Assembly (NCBI GenBank): GCA_965205535.1
Contig: CBDBHH010000005.1
Span: 3,534,001 to 3,598,000 of the forward strand
From: UBA8079 sp965205535
GTDB taxonomy: Bacteria; Pseudomonadota; Alphaproteobacteria; UBA6615
Length of the DNA: 64,000 bases
Reading direction: 5' to 3'
In this document: positions 16,731 to 26,233 of the stretch, in pieces
Position numbering within the stretch: the stretch's first letter is position 1
Layout: every line of letters starts with the position of its first letter
The notes under the pieces: model-generated
What the model was told of the DNA's origin: nothing
What the model saw: the letters and a program-made list of their open reading frames with translations, nothing else
The model's database searches: none
Position numbers and translations under genes: made by a program

Positions 16731-18169
16731 TGTCGACCGCGCCAATCTGGACACGCGACGAAGTTCTGGCCGCGACACAGGGACAAGCTGAGAAATCCAC
16801 CAGTGACTGGGCCGCTACCGGCGTGTCGATCGATAGCCGCACCTGTCGACCGGGTGATTTGTTCGTCGCCATCACCGGCGAGAACTTCGATGGCCATGAA
16901 TTCCTCGCCGACGCATTCGAAGCGGGCGCCACTGCCGCAATCATCAGTGGCAATGCGGGCTCCGGGCCGGAAAATTCCTCTGTCATCCGCGTCGACGACG
17001 GATTGCGTGCGCTCACCCGTCTTGGTCGTGCAGCGCGCGAACGCACCGATGCCCCGATCGTGGCCATTACCGGGTCCGTCGGAAAGACGGGGACCAAGGA
17101 AGCCATGTCTCTGGCCCTTGGATCGCTCGGTCCGACCCATGCGACATCGGGCAATCTGAACAATCACATCGGCGTTCCGCTGACTCTCGCCCGCATGCCA
17201 CGCGACGTGTCCTTCGCGGTGATCGAACTGGGCATGAACCACGCGGGCGAGATTTCCGATCTTTCCAAGCTCGTACGTCCCGCGGTCGGCGTGATCACGA
17301 CCATCGCCGCTGTCCATCTGGAATTTTTCGACCATGTGGCGGAAATCGCCGATGCGAAGGCGGAGCTTTTCGATGGCATGAGCCAGGGCGGCATCGCTGT
17401 CCTCAATCGCGACAATGTTTACTTCGCCATCCTGGCTGCCCGGGCATGGGCACGCGGCCTCGAGAACGTCACAGGCTTCGGTGCGCACCCCGAGGCCGAC
17501 ATACATCTGTCGGCCTGCAAGCTTGGCGACACCGGCAGCGACGTTACGGCCCGCATGGGCGACCGGATCGTTCGATACCGGCTCAATGTTCCCGGCCGCC
17601 ACTGGGTGCAAAACTCCCTGGCCGTCCTTGGAACCGTCGCCGCTCTCGGCGGTGACGTGGACCTTGCCGCGGCGGCGCTGGCAGACCTGTCACCCCCCAA
17701 GGGTCGCGGCGCGCGGGTCAACGTGCAGATGCCCGACGGTCTGCTGACGGTAATCGACGACAGTTACAACGCCAGTCCCGCATCAATGCGCGCGGCCTTT
17801 GCCGTGCTGGGCAACACCCAACCAAAATCAGGCGGGCGCCGGATCGCGGTGCTCGGCGACATGCTCGAACTGGGCCCCAAAAGTGCCCAGCTGCACGCCG
17901 CGTTGGCAGGCGACCTCGAAGCCAACCACATCGATCAGGTGTTCTGCGCCGGGCCGGACATGGCGGCGCTCGATGACGCATTGCCCAGCGCCATGCGCGG
18001 CGGGAAAGCCAAAGATTCAAAATCCCTCGCGCCACAGGTTTGCAACGCCATCAACGCCGGCGATGTGGTCCTCGTAAAGGGCTCACTCGGCAGCCGCATG
18101 GCCGTGATCGTCGATGCGCTCAGCGCGCTGGAATCGCGTGACGGGCTGGAGGTCAATCATGCTGTTTAA
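16727..18169 (+). CDS. murF: UDP-MurNAc-tripeptide:D-Ala-D-Ala ligase MurF
   Basis: MurF (480 residues) adds the D-Ala-D-Ala dipeptide to make the UDP-MurNAc-pentapeptide. It shows the N-terminal GVSIDSRTCRPGDLF uridine-binding motif, the ATP loop ITGSVGKTGTKE (Mur-ligase type) and the C-terminal DDSYNASPASM segment typical of MurF. It starts by ATGA overlap with murE and runs 11 bp into mraY. Confidence 0.95.
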   Translation: MMSTAPIWTRDEVLAATQGQAEKSTSDWAATGVSIDSRTCRPGDLFVAITGENFDGHEFLADAFEAGATAAIISGNAGSGPENSSVIRVDDGLRALTRLGRAARERTDAPIVAITGSVGKTGTKEAMSLALGSLGPTHATSGNLNNHIGVPLTLARMPRDVSFAVIELGMNHAGEISDLSKLVRPAVGVITTIAAVHLEFFDHVAEIADAKAELFDGMSQGGIAVLNRDNVYFAILAARAWARGLENVTGFGAHPEADIHLSACKLGDTGSDVTARMGDRIVRYRLNVPGRHWVQNSLAVLGTVAALGGDVDLAAAALADLSPPKGRGARVNVQMPDGLLTVIDDSYNASPASMRAAFAVLGNTQPKSGGRRIAVLGDMLELGPKSAQLHAALAGDLEANHIDQVFCAGPDMAALDDALPSAMRGGKAKDSKSLAPQVCNAINAGDVVLVKGSLGSRMAVIVDALSALESRDGLEVNHAV

Positions 18170-19244
18170 TCTCCTCGCGCCCCTTGCCGACCAGTTCATT
18201 CTGTTCAATCTGTTCAACTCCCTGACCTTCCGGGCAGGCGGTGCGGTGGTCACGGCGTTGATCGTCGCCTTCCTGTTCGGGCCGAAGATCATCGGCTGGT
18301 TGCGCCAGCAACAACCGGAAGGCCAACCCATCCGCGAGGACGGACCCCAGTCGCACTTCAAGAAGGCGGGGACCCCGACAATGGGCGGATTCCTGATCCT
18401 GTTGGCCATCATCGTCAGCACCCTCCTCTGGTCGGACCTGACGAACGGATATGTGTGGGCGCTGCTGCTGATTACCGTCGGGTTCGGCGCCATCGGTTTC
18501 GCCGACGACTATCAGAAACTCACCAAATCCAAGTCCAAGGGCATTCCCGCCCGCGTCCGCCTGCTCGCGGAAATCATCGTCGCCGGCATCGCGACCCTGT
18601 GGATCATGCACCTGACGCCGGCCCCGCTCGACACAACGTTCGCGCTACCCTTCGTGAAGAACTTCCTGATCGAGCTGAGCTGGTTTTTCGTGCCTTTCGC
18701 GATTTTCGTGATCGTCGGCGCCTCAAACTCCGTAAACCTGACGGACGGCCTCGACGGGCTCGCCATCGTGCCGGTGATGATCGCGGCCACCTGCTTCGGC
18801 CTGATCTCCTACGTCACCGGCAACGTGGTTTTCTCGAACTATCTCCTGATCTTCGCTGTCCCCGGGGCCGGCGAACTCGCCGTCTTCTGCGGCGCGCTGG
18901 TCGGCGCAGGACTGGGATTTCTCTGGTTCAACGCACCACCGGCCATGGTTTTCATGGGCGACACGGGCTCCCTGTCCATGGGAGGCGCCTTGGGAGGCAT
19001 CGCCGTCGTCACCAAGCACGAACTGGTCCTCGCCATCATCGGCGGCCTGTTCGTGCTCGAAACCGTATCGGTGATCGTGCAGGTCGGTTCGTACAAGCTG
19101 ACCGGCAAGCGCGTGTTCCGCATGGCGCCGCTTCACCACCATTTCGAACAGAAGGGCTGGGCCGAACCGACCATCGTGATCCGCTTCTGGATCATCGCAA
19201 CTGTCCTCGCCCTGATCGGGCTGGCAACCCTGAAGCTGCGGTGA
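18159..19244 (+). CDS. mraY: Phospho-MurNAc-pentapeptide translocase MraY
   Basis: MraY (361 residues, about 10 membrane helices) transfers phospho-MurNAc-pentapeptide to undecaprenyl phosphate to make lipid I. Catalytic and metal motifs are intact: ADDYQKLTKSKSKG, NLTDGLDGLA, GDTGSLSMGG and the PLHHHFEQKGW loop. The ATG at 18159 gives the conserved MLFNLL start and overlaps the end of murF by 11 bp. One base separates its TGA from murD. Confidence 0.97.
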   Translation: MLFNLLAPLADQFILFNLFNSLTFRAGGAVVTALIVAFLFGPKIIGWLRQQQPEGQPIREDGPQSHFKKAGTPTMGGFLILLAIIVSTLLWSDLTNGYVWALLLITVGFGAIGFADDYQKLTKSKSKGIPARVRLLAEIIVAGIATLWIMHLTPAPLDTTFALPFVKNFLIELSWFFVPFAIFVIVGASNSVNLTDGLDGLAIVPVMIAATCFGLISYVTGNVVFSNYLLIFAVPGAGELAVFCGALVGAGLGFLWFNAPPAMVFMGDTGSLSMGGALGGIAVVTKHELVLAIIGGLFVLETVSVIVQVGSYKLTGKRVFRMAPLHHHFEQKGWAEPTIVIRFWIIATVLALIGLATLKLR

Positions 19245-19245
19245 G

Positions 19246-20676
19246 ATGATGACGGCAACCCGAAACATGCTCGACCTCAGCGCCTACGACGATCACGCGA
19301 TCGCCGTGCTGGGGCTCGGCGTGTCTGGCATGAGCGCGGCCAGCGAACTACGTCGTGCCGGCGCGCGCGTGCTGCCATGGGACGATAACGAAAACCGTCG
19401 CAATGGTGCGGCCACGCGCGGCCTGACGCCCTGCGATCTCGAGACGACCGAATTCGCCGACATCGACTTGCTGATCCTGAGCCCGGGCATTCCCCAGGGG
19501 CACCCCCACACGCACCCCGTCGTCGCGCGCGCGCGCGACGCGGGCTGCCAAATTCTGTGTGATGTGGAGCTTCTGACCCGGGCTGTGCCCGAGGCGCGCT
19601 ACATCGGGATCACCGGCACAAACGGCAAGTCGACCACCACGGCGCTGATCGGGCACATCCTCTCGAAGCTCGAGATTTCGAGCGCGATCGGCGGCAACAT
19701 TGGTGCTCCGGCCCTTTCTCTCGATGCGCTGGGGCGTGATGGCATCTATGTCCTCGAGTTGTCTTCCTACCAGCTCGATCTGTTGCCGCGCGCGGTCTTC
19801 GACGTTGCCGTGTTGTTGAACATCACGCCTGATCACCTGGATCGCCATGGCGGCATGGACGGGTATGTCGCCGCCAAGCGCCGGATCTTCGATGGCCAGA
19901 GCGATGCGCACAGCGCGATCGTCGGGATCGATGACGCGCAATCGCGCGGCATCTTCGATGAGGTTGCCGCGCGCAACTTGGCCGCGATGACCCCCATCTC
20001 CACCCACGGTGCATGCGCCGGCGGCGTGTACCTGAATGACGGCTGGATCGTCGACGATCGCGACGGCATGGCCGAGCCGATCATCGAGATGAACGCCCTG
20101 GCTGCGCTTCCCGGCGCGCATAACGCACAGAATGTGGCGACGGCATATGCCGCCGTCACCGCGATCCTCAATGACCGCACGAGCGAAACCCGCGCCGGCA
20201 TCACCGACGCGATCGAGAACTTCCCGGGCCTTGCTCATCGCCAGGAACTTCTGGGCACCCGGGCCGGCGTACGTTTCATCAATGATTCCAAGGCAACCAA
20301 CGCCGAGGCTGCGGCCCACGCGCTGGCCGCCTATGAGAATATCCACTGGATTGCCGGCGGCATCGCCAAGGAAGGCGGAATCACCGCACTCGATCCCCTG
20401 TTCGAGCGCGTTCGCCACGCCTTTCTCATCGGTGAAGCTGCCGACGAGTTCGCCGCCACGTTGAAGGATCGGGTCCCGGTGACCATGTCCCGCGACCTTG
20501 TCACGGCGCTGCGCCAGGCCAACGAGATGGCCGATGACGACGATGTGGTTCTGCTTTCGCCGGCCTGCGCATCTTTCGACCAATTCCCGAGTTTCGAAGC
20601 GCGCGGCAACGCTTTTCGCGACGCAGCGGCGGCCATTTCGGGATTTGTGCCCCATTTGACAGGCGGTGCCGCATGA
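19246..20676 (+). CDS. murD: UDP-MurNAc-L-alanine:D-glutamate ligase MurD
   Basis: MurD (476 residues) adds D-glutamate in the cytosolic stage of peptidoglycan synthesis. The N-terminal GLGVSGMSAA loop, the ATP loop GITGTNGKSTT and the NDSKATNAEA and LLSPACASFDQF motifs are all typical. Two adjacent ATG codons (19246 and 19249) could both serve; the first is given. The single base after mraY is the only gap in the run from mraZ to ftsA. The stop overlaps ftsW as ATGA. Confidence 0.96.
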   Translation: MMTATRNMLDLSAYDDHAIAVLGLGVSGMSAASELRRAGARVLPWDDNENRRNGAATRGLTPCDLETTEFADIDLLILSPGIPQGHPHTHPVVARARDAGCQILCDVELLTRAVPEARYIGITGTNGKSTTTALIGHILSKLEISSAIGGNIGAPALSLDALGRDGIYVLELSSYQLDLLPRAVFDVAVLLNITPDHLDRHGGMDGYVAAKRRIFDGQSDAHSAIVGIDDAQSRGIFDEVAARNLAAMTPISTHGACAGGVYLNDGWIVDDRDGMAEPIIEMNALAALPGAHNAQNVATAYAAVTAILNDRTSETRAGITDAIENFPGLAHRQELLGTRAGVRFINDSKATNAEAAAHALAAYENIHWIAGGIAKEGGITALDPLFERVRHAFLIGEAADEFAATLKDRVPVTMSRDLVTALRQANEMADDDDVVLLSPACASFDQFPSFEARGNAFRDAAAAISGFVPHLTGGAA

Positions 20677-21797
20677 CGCCGTTCACACGCGCCGACACCT
20701 CAATTCTCGGGCAATGGTGGTGGACCGTCGACCGCTGGAGCCTTGCCGCGATCGCTGCCTTGATGGCGTTCGGTGCATTGCTCGCGGCTGCCTCCAGTCC
20801 CGCCGTGGCCGAGCGAATTGGCCTGGACGAGTTCTATTTCATCAAACGCCACTTCATGCTGCTGCCCGTCGCCATCGCGATGATCCTGGCTGTGTCAGCC
20901 ATGACACCGACCCAGGTGCGCCGCATGGCAGTCGTTGCCTTCCTCGGCTGCCTCTTCCTGCTTGCCGTGACCCTGCTGCTGGGTACCGAGATCAAGGGTG
21001 CAAGACGCTGGCTCTCGATTGCCGGCTTCTCACTCCAGGCAACTGAATTTGTGAAGCCGATGTTCGCCGTCGTCGCGGCCTGGCTATTCAGCGAAGCCGC
21101 ACATGACCCGCGTTTCCCGGGGCGTCTGATCTGTACCGGCCTGTTCGCCGCGGTCATCGCCCTGGTCATCGCCCAGCCCGACCTCGGCCAAGCCGTGGTG
21201 ATCACCAGTGTATGGATGGCGCAGTTCTTCCTGGCCGGCTTGCCGATGTGGCTGGTCGCCGGATTGGTGGTTCTCGGTGTGTCAGGCCTGATCGGCTCCT
21301 ACTTCACGTTGTCCCATGTCGCCAGCCGCATCGACCGGTTTATCGATCCGAAATCCGGAGACACCTATCAGATCGAGCGCAGCATCGAGGCCTTTTCGAG
21401 CGGCGGGCTGTTCGGCCGCGGCCCGGGCGAAGGTCAGGTCAAGCAGGTCCTCCCCGACGCCCATGCCGATTTTGTGTTCGCGGTCGCCGGCGAAGAGCTC
21501 GGCCTTTTCGTCGCCCTGTTCATCGTCACGTTGTTCGCTTTTATCGTGCTCCGCGGCATGACCCGCGCCATGTCGGAGCAGAATCTCTTCATTCTGCTCG
21601 CCGTCGCCGGGTTGCTGGTTCAATTCGGTGTTCAGGCATTGATCAATATGGGATCGAGCCTGCAGCTCATCCCCACCAAGGGCATGACCTTGCCCTTCAT
21701 CAGCTATGGCGGCTCCTCGCTGCTCGGTGTCGCACTCGGCCTGGGCATGACCCTCGCCCTGACGCGGCGGCGACTGGGATCGGGGGCGTCCAAATGA
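20673..21797 (+). CDS. ftsW: SEDS-family septal glycosyltransferase FtsW
   Basis: This 374-residue polytopic membrane protein polymerises lipid II at the septum with FtsI. It has the SEDS pattern of about 10 helices, with GARRWL and a following FSLQATEFVK segment, the FAVAGEELG loop, and the conserved PTKGMTLPFISYGGSS C-terminal motif. The neighbouring FtsI separates it from RodA by context. It is joined by ATGA overlaps to murD and murG. Confidence 0.95.
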   Translation: MTPFTRADTSILGQWWWTVDRWSLAAIAALMAFGALLAAASSPAVAERIGLDEFYFIKRHFMLLPVAIAMILAVSAMTPTQVRRMAVVAFLGCLFLLAVTLLLGTEIKGARRWLSIAGFSLQATEFVKPMFAVVAAWLFSEAAHDPRFPGRLICTGLFAAVIALVIAQPDLGQAVVITSVWMAQFFLAGLPMWLVAGLVVLGVSGLIGSYFTLSHVASRIDRFIDPKSGDTYQIERSIEAFSSGGLFGRGPGEGQVKQVLPDAHADFVFAVAGEELGLFVALFIVTLFAFIVLRGMTRAMSEQNLFILLAVAGLLVQFGVQALINMGSSLQLIPTKGMTLPFISYGGSSLLGVALGLGMTLALTRRRLGSGASK

Positions 21798-22951
21798 ACG
21801 CTCGCCAACATCCCGTTCTGATCGCCGCCGGCGGCACCGGTGGCCATATGTTCCCGGCAGTGTCTCTCGCCAGCGCACTCAGCGCGCGCGGGCGGTCCAT
21901 TCTCTTCGTGACCGATCCACGCGGCGGGCTCGTGACGTCCGATGTTCTCGGTCTGCCCAAGTCGGTGATGCGTCACACAATCTCGGCCCGCAGTCTGGGT
22001 GGCGGTCCCAGGGGCATGGCAACCGGCATCAAGGCACTGGCGACAGGATTCTTCGAGTCCCGACGCCTGATCCGTGAATACAAACCCGCCATCGCGGTCG
22101 GGTTCGGCGGCTATCCCAGCGTCCCCCCCATTCTCGCGGCAGGCTTCGCCGGACTGCCAACCGTGATCCACGAACAAAACGCCGTGCTCGGCCGCGCTAA
22201 CCGGCGACTGGCCCGCGGCGCCAATGCTTTCGCGTTAAGTTTCGCCCAGACCCAGCGTCTGAAATCCGCAGGTCACTCGAAAGCGACGGTCGTGGGCAAT
22301 CCGGTGCGACTGGAAATCGCCGCTCTCGCCGCCCGTCCCTATACACCCCCAAGCGGTGTCATCGATCTGCTGATCGTCGGCGGCAGTCAGGGTGCGCAAG
22401 TTTTCTCCAAGATTGCGCCCGCTGCCTTCAAATCTCTGTCCGCGCCCCAGCGCGCACGGTTCCGCCTCGCGCAGCAATGCCGGTCCGAAGATATCGACGA
22501 GGTGCGCGCCACCTACGCGGCGCAGAACATGCCGGTCGAACTGGAGACCTTCTTCGACGATATGCCCGCACGGCTCGCGGCCGCCCATCTGGTGGTGGGC
22601 CGCGCCGGTGCATCTACCGTCGCAGAGCTTACGACCGCCGGGCGACCGGCGCTCTATGTGCCCTATCCCCATGCCATCGATGACCATCAGATGGCCAATG
22701 CGCGCGCGGTCGAAGCTGCCGGTGCCGGGTGGGTCATGGCACAAACCGAATTTACGCCCGCCGCTATGGCCGGTTGGCTCGAGGCCGCCCTCGAATCCGC
22801 CGATGCGCTGGCACGGGTGGCCTCGGCAGCACGCACGCTGGGACATCCGGACGCCGCCGATCGGCTCGCGGACCTGGTGGAACATTTGATTCCGGCCAAC
22901 GGCAACGGCATGAACGGCGGCCCGACGGACTTGCGGGAGGCAGCCGAATGA
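21794..22951 (+). CDS. murG: Lipid II synthase MurG
   Basis: MurG (385 residues) transfers GlcNAc from UDP-GlcNAc to lipid I on the inner face of the membrane. The N-terminal GGTGGHMFPA loop, HEQNAVLGRANR, and the C-terminal GRAGASTVAEL UDP-binding motif are present. The ATG at 21794 overlaps the ftsW TGA; the open frame further upstream is ftsW read out of phase. It ends with a short Gly/Asn-rich tail and overlaps murC by ATGA. Confidence 0.96.
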   Translation: MNARQHPVLIAAGGTGGHMFPAVSLASALSARGRSILFVTDPRGGLVTSDVLGLPKSVMRHTISARSLGGGPRGMATGIKALATGFFESRRLIREYKPAIAVGFGGYPSVPPILAAGFAGLPTVIHEQNAVLGRANRRLARGANAFALSFAQTQRLKSAGHSKATVVGNPVRLEIAALAARPYTPPSGVIDLLIVGGSQGAQVFSKIAPAAFKSLSAPQRARFRLAQQCRSEDIDEVRATYAAQNMPVELETFFDDMPARLAAAHLVVGRAGASTVAELTTAGRPALYVPYPHAIDDHQMANARAVEAAGAGWVMAQTEFTPAAMAGWLEAALESADALARVASAARTLGHPDAADRLADLVEHLIPANGNGMNGGPTDLREAAE

Positions 22952-24378
22952 GGGCGCTTCCCATCGATATCGGACTGATCCATTTCGTCGGCATCGGCGG
23001 AATCGGCATGAGCGGGATCGCCGAGACACTGCATGCGCTCGGCTATCAGGTACAGGGCAGTGATCTGTCCGAGAACGCGAACGTCCTGCGGCTGCGAGAC
23101 CTCGGCATTCACGTCGATATCGGCCAGCGCGCAGAAAACATCGAACGGGCCTCGGTCCTGGTCGTCTCGACAGCAGTAAAAAGCGACAACCCGGAGGTCG
23201 TCGCCGCCCGTGCGCGCCTGGTACCGGTCGTGCGCCGCGCCGAGATGCTGGCCGAACTGATGCGCCTCAAATGGTCGATCGCCGTCGGCGGCACCCATGG
23301 CAAGACCACGACCACATCACTTATCGCGGCGATGCTCGATTCCGCCGACCGTGACCCCACCGTGATCAACGGTGGCATCATCAACGCCTACGGCACCAAC
23401 GCGCGGCTGGGCGAAGGCGAGTGGATGGTGGTCGAGGCAGATGAGTCCGACGGCACCTTTGTCAAACTGCCGGCCGCCATCGCGGTTGTCACAAACATCG
23501 ACCCCGAACATCTCGATTTCTACGGCACCTTTGACGCGGTCCGGGAAGCCTTCGCGACCTTCGTTTCAAACATCCCGTTCTATGGCTTTGCGGCGATGTG
23601 CATCGATCACCCCGAGGTCCAGGCGCTGATTCCGCAGCTGAAGGATCGGCGGATCGTGACCTACGGCTTCTCGCGCCAGGCAGACGTACGCGGCATCAAT
23701 CTCGAAACCGATTCAAACGGGATGCGCTTCGATGTGAACGTCGCGCAGCGAAACAATGCCGGCGCGCGCACGATCGAAGGCATCCATTTGCCGATGTTCG
23801 GCGCTCACAACGCCCAGAACGCGCTCGCCGCGGTCACAATCGCCATAGAGATGGAAATTCCCGACGCGGTAATTCAAACCGCATTCGCCGGTTTCGAGGG
23901 TGTGAAGCGACGCTTTACGAAGACCGGTGAGGCCGGCGGTATTTCGGTCATCGACGATTACGGTCACCACCCGGTGGAAATCTCCGCCGTCCTCGACGCC
24001 GCGCGCAGCGCAACGCCGGGCCAGGTGATGGCGATCTTCCAGCCCCACCGCTATTCGCGCGTAGAAAGCCTGTTCGACGATTTTTGCACCTGCTTCAACG
24101 ACGCGGACATCGTGTTCGTGTCGGACATATACCCGGCCGGCGAGGCCCCGATCGAGGGAGTGGACCGCGACGCACTGGTGGACGGGCTTCGTGCCCGCGG
24201 CCACCGGGACGTGCGTCCACTCCCCGATCCGGATCGGCTCGCCGAGCTGATCACGTCCAGCGGCAGGGACGGCGACATGGTCGTGTTCCTCGGCGCCGGC
24301 ACGGTGACCAACTGGGCGCAAGCCCTGCCTGACGAAATGAATCAGCTGATGTCACGCGACACGGGGACGGAGGGATGA
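22948..24378 (+). CDS. murC: UDP-MurNAc:L-alanine ligase MurC
   Basis: MurC (476 residues) performs the first amino-acid addition, L-alanine onto UDP-MurNAc. It starts with the GIGGIGMSGIAE loop, has the ATP loop GGTHGKTTTT, the EADESDGTF motif and the DDYGHHPVEI segment specific to MurC and Mpl. The dcw position and length make it MurC rather than Mpl. It overlaps both neighbours by ATGA. Confidence 0.96.
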   Translation: MRALPIDIGLIHFVGIGGIGMSGIAETLHALGYQVQGSDLSENANVLRLRDLGIHVDIGQRAENIERASVLVVSTAVKSDNPEVVAARARLVPVVRRAEMLAELMRLKWSIAVGGTHGKTTTTSLIAAMLDSADRDPTVINGGIINAYGTNARLGEGEWMVVEADESDGTFVKLPAAIAVVTNIDPEHLDFYGTFDAVREAFATFVSNIPFYGFAAMCIDHPEVQALIPQLKDRRIVTYGFSRQADVRGINLETDSNGMRFDVNVAQRNNAGARTIEGIHLPMFGAHNAQNALAAVTIAIEMEIPDAVIQTAFAGFEGVKRRFTKTGEAGGISVIDDYGHHPVEISAVLDAARSATPGQVMAIFQPHRYSRVESLFDDFCTCFNDADIVFVSDIYPAGEAPIEGVDRDALVDGLRARGHRDVRPLPDPDRLAELITSSGRDGDMVVFLGAGTVTNWAQALPDEMNQLMSRDTGTEG

Positions 24379-25310
24379 CCATGGCGGCCATTTCACGCAC
24401 CCCTTCACTGCTCGACAGGCTCCCCGCCGTGCGTGGGCGATACGAACCCGACGGCGCGATTGCGCGTTACACATGGTTTCGTGTCGGCGGGCCGGCAGAG
24501 GTCCTGTATCGACCCGCGGATGTCACCGACCTGGCCAATTTCCTTGCCGGCAAGCCCGACGACGTCCCGGTGACAATTCTGGGTGCGGGCTCAAACCTGA
24601 TGATCCGCGATGGCGGCGTACCCGGCGTCGTGATCCGTCTCGGTCGACCCTTCTCTGCCATTCGCACTGACGGCGTTTCGGTTCAGGCAGGCGCAATGGC
24701 ACTCGACTATAACGTCGCGAAAACCACGCGCGACGCCGGGGTGGCGGGTTTTGAGTTCATGGCCGGGATCCCCGGCACTGTCGGCGGTGGCCTGCGGATG
24801 AACGCCGGAGCGTATGGCCGTGAGTTCAAGGATGTGGTGCGCGAAGCGACCGTGCTGACGCCCCATGGCGAAATCCGCGTTCTCACGCCGGAAGATTGGG
24901 GGCCGCATTATCGCGGCTCCGCCGTACCGTGCGACTGGATTTTCGTCGGCTGCGTCATGGAAGGCGTGTGGGGCAACAAGGACGAGATCGAACGCGCGAT
25001 GACCCTGGTGCAGGAATCGCGCGAAGAAACACAGCCGATCCGGACGCGCACCGGCGGCAGCACATTCAAGAATCCGAACGGGCACAAGGCCTGGGAACTC
25101 ATCGATCGCGCCGGATGCCGCGGGCTCAAGCTCGGCGGCGCCCAGGTGTCGGAGAAACATTGCAATTTCCTGGTCAACACCGGCGGGGCAACCGCCGCCG
25201 ATATCGAGGGCCTCGGCGAGGAAGTACGCCGGCGGGTCCGCGAGACAACCGGCATCGAATTGACCTGGGAACTAGAACGGATCGGCGATCCGGCGGGGGG
25301 TGAGCAATGA
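24375..25310 (+). CDS. murB: UDP-N-acetylenolpyruvoylglucosamine reductase MurB
   Basis: MurB (311 residues) is the FAD enzyme that reduces enolpyruvyl-UDP-GlcNAc to UDP-MurNAc with NADPH. FAD-domain motifs are TWFRVGGPAE and GAGSNLMIRD. GIPGTVGGGLRMNAGAYG and GGSTFKNP (with the proton-donating Ser) follow, and SEKHCNFLVN carries the catalytic Glu. Two in-frame starts exist (24375 and 24381); the first forms ATGA with murC and is preferred. Confidence 0.96.
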   Translation: MTMAAISRTPSLLDRLPAVRGRYEPDGAIARYTWFRVGGPAEVLYRPADVTDLANFLAGKPDDVPVTILGAGSNLMIRDGGVPGVVIRLGRPFSAIRTDGVSVQAGAMALDYNVAKTTRDAGVAGFEFMAGIPGTVGGGLRMNAGAYGREFKDVVREATVLTPHGEIRVLTPEDWGPHYRGSAVPCDWIFVGCVMEGVWGNKDEIERAMTLVQESREETQPIRTRTGGSTFKNPNGHKAWELIDRAGCRGLKLGGAQVSEKHCNFLVNTGGATAADIEGLGEEVRRRVRETTGIELTWELERIGDPAGGEQ

Positions 25311-26233
25311 ATGCTCCTGTGCGCAAACGCGTCGCCGTCCTCATGGGCGGCACATCCGCCGAACGCGAGGTCTCGCTCGAGTCCGGTCGACAATGCGCGG
25401 AGGCACTTCGCGAGGCCGGATACGACACGTATGAAATCGACGTCACCGCCGACATCGGCGCATTGCTCGACGCCCTCGACCCGCGGCCCGACGTGGTCTT
25501 CAACGCACTGCACGGCAACTTCGGCGAGGACGGCAACATCCAGGGCCTGCTGAACCTCCTGGACCTGCCCTACACCCATTCCGGCGTGCTCTCATCGGCA
25601 CTGGCTATGGACAAGGCTGCCGCACGCACCGTCTTCGCAACCGAAGGTCTCGGTATTGCCCGAGGCATGCTGGCCAGCCGCGAGGAAATTCTCGCGGGCG
25701 ACGTGATGCCGCGCCCTTATGTGATCAAGCCCAACAGCGAAGGCTCTTCGGTCGGCGTGCAGATCATCGAAGATGGTGCGAACGGACCGGATCCCGATGC
25801 GCTTGAGGCCGACGCAAATCTGGTCGAGGAATTCATCCCGGGCCGCGAATTGACCGTGGCCGTCATGGGTGCCGCGGGAGAAAACCCGCGCCCGTTGGCC
25901 GTAACCGAACTACGGCCGACCAAGGGCTTTTATGACTATGAGGCCAAATATACAGACGGCGTCACCGAGCATCTTGTGCCGGCGCCCGTCAGCGATGGTG
26001 TCTACGAGCAGGCGATGTCCTGGGCGGCCAAGGCACATAAGGCACTTTATTGCCGTGGCGTGACGCGAGCGGATTTTCGATACGACGACGACCGCGATGC
26101 GCTGGTGATCCTGGAGGTCAATACCCAGCCAGGCATGACCCGCCTGTCTCTGGTGCCGGAGCAGGCGACCCATTGCGGCATCGCATTCCCTGAACTTGTG
26201 AGTTGGATGGTGGAGACCGCACAATGCGATTGA
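25307..26233 (+). CDS. ddl: D-alanine:D-alanine ligase
   Basis: Ddl (308 residues) makes D-Ala-D-Ala with ATP for MurF. It is an ATP-grasp protein with MGGTSAEREVSLESG at the start, ALHGNFGEDG (the second half of the conserved HGxxGEDG motif), VKP-type nucleotide contacts (YVIKPNSEGSSVGV) and the C-terminal EVNTQPGMT metal-binding motif. It is linked by ATGA to murB and overlaps the ftsQ start by 10 bp. Confidence 0.95.
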   Translation: MNAPVRKRVAVLMGGTSAEREVSLESGRQCAEALREAGYDTYEIDVTADIGALLDALDPRPDVVFNALHGNFGEDGNIQGLLNLLDLPYTHSGVLSSALAMDKAAARTVFATEGLGIARGMLASREEILAGDVMPRPYVIKPNSEGSSVGVQIIEDGANGPDPDALEADANLVEEFIPGRELTVAVMGAAGENPRPLAVTELRPTKGFYDYEAKYTDGVTEHLVPAPVSDGVYEQAMSWAAKAHKALYCRGVTRADFRYDDDRDALVILEVNTQPGMTRLSLVPEQATHCGIAFPELVSWMVETAQCD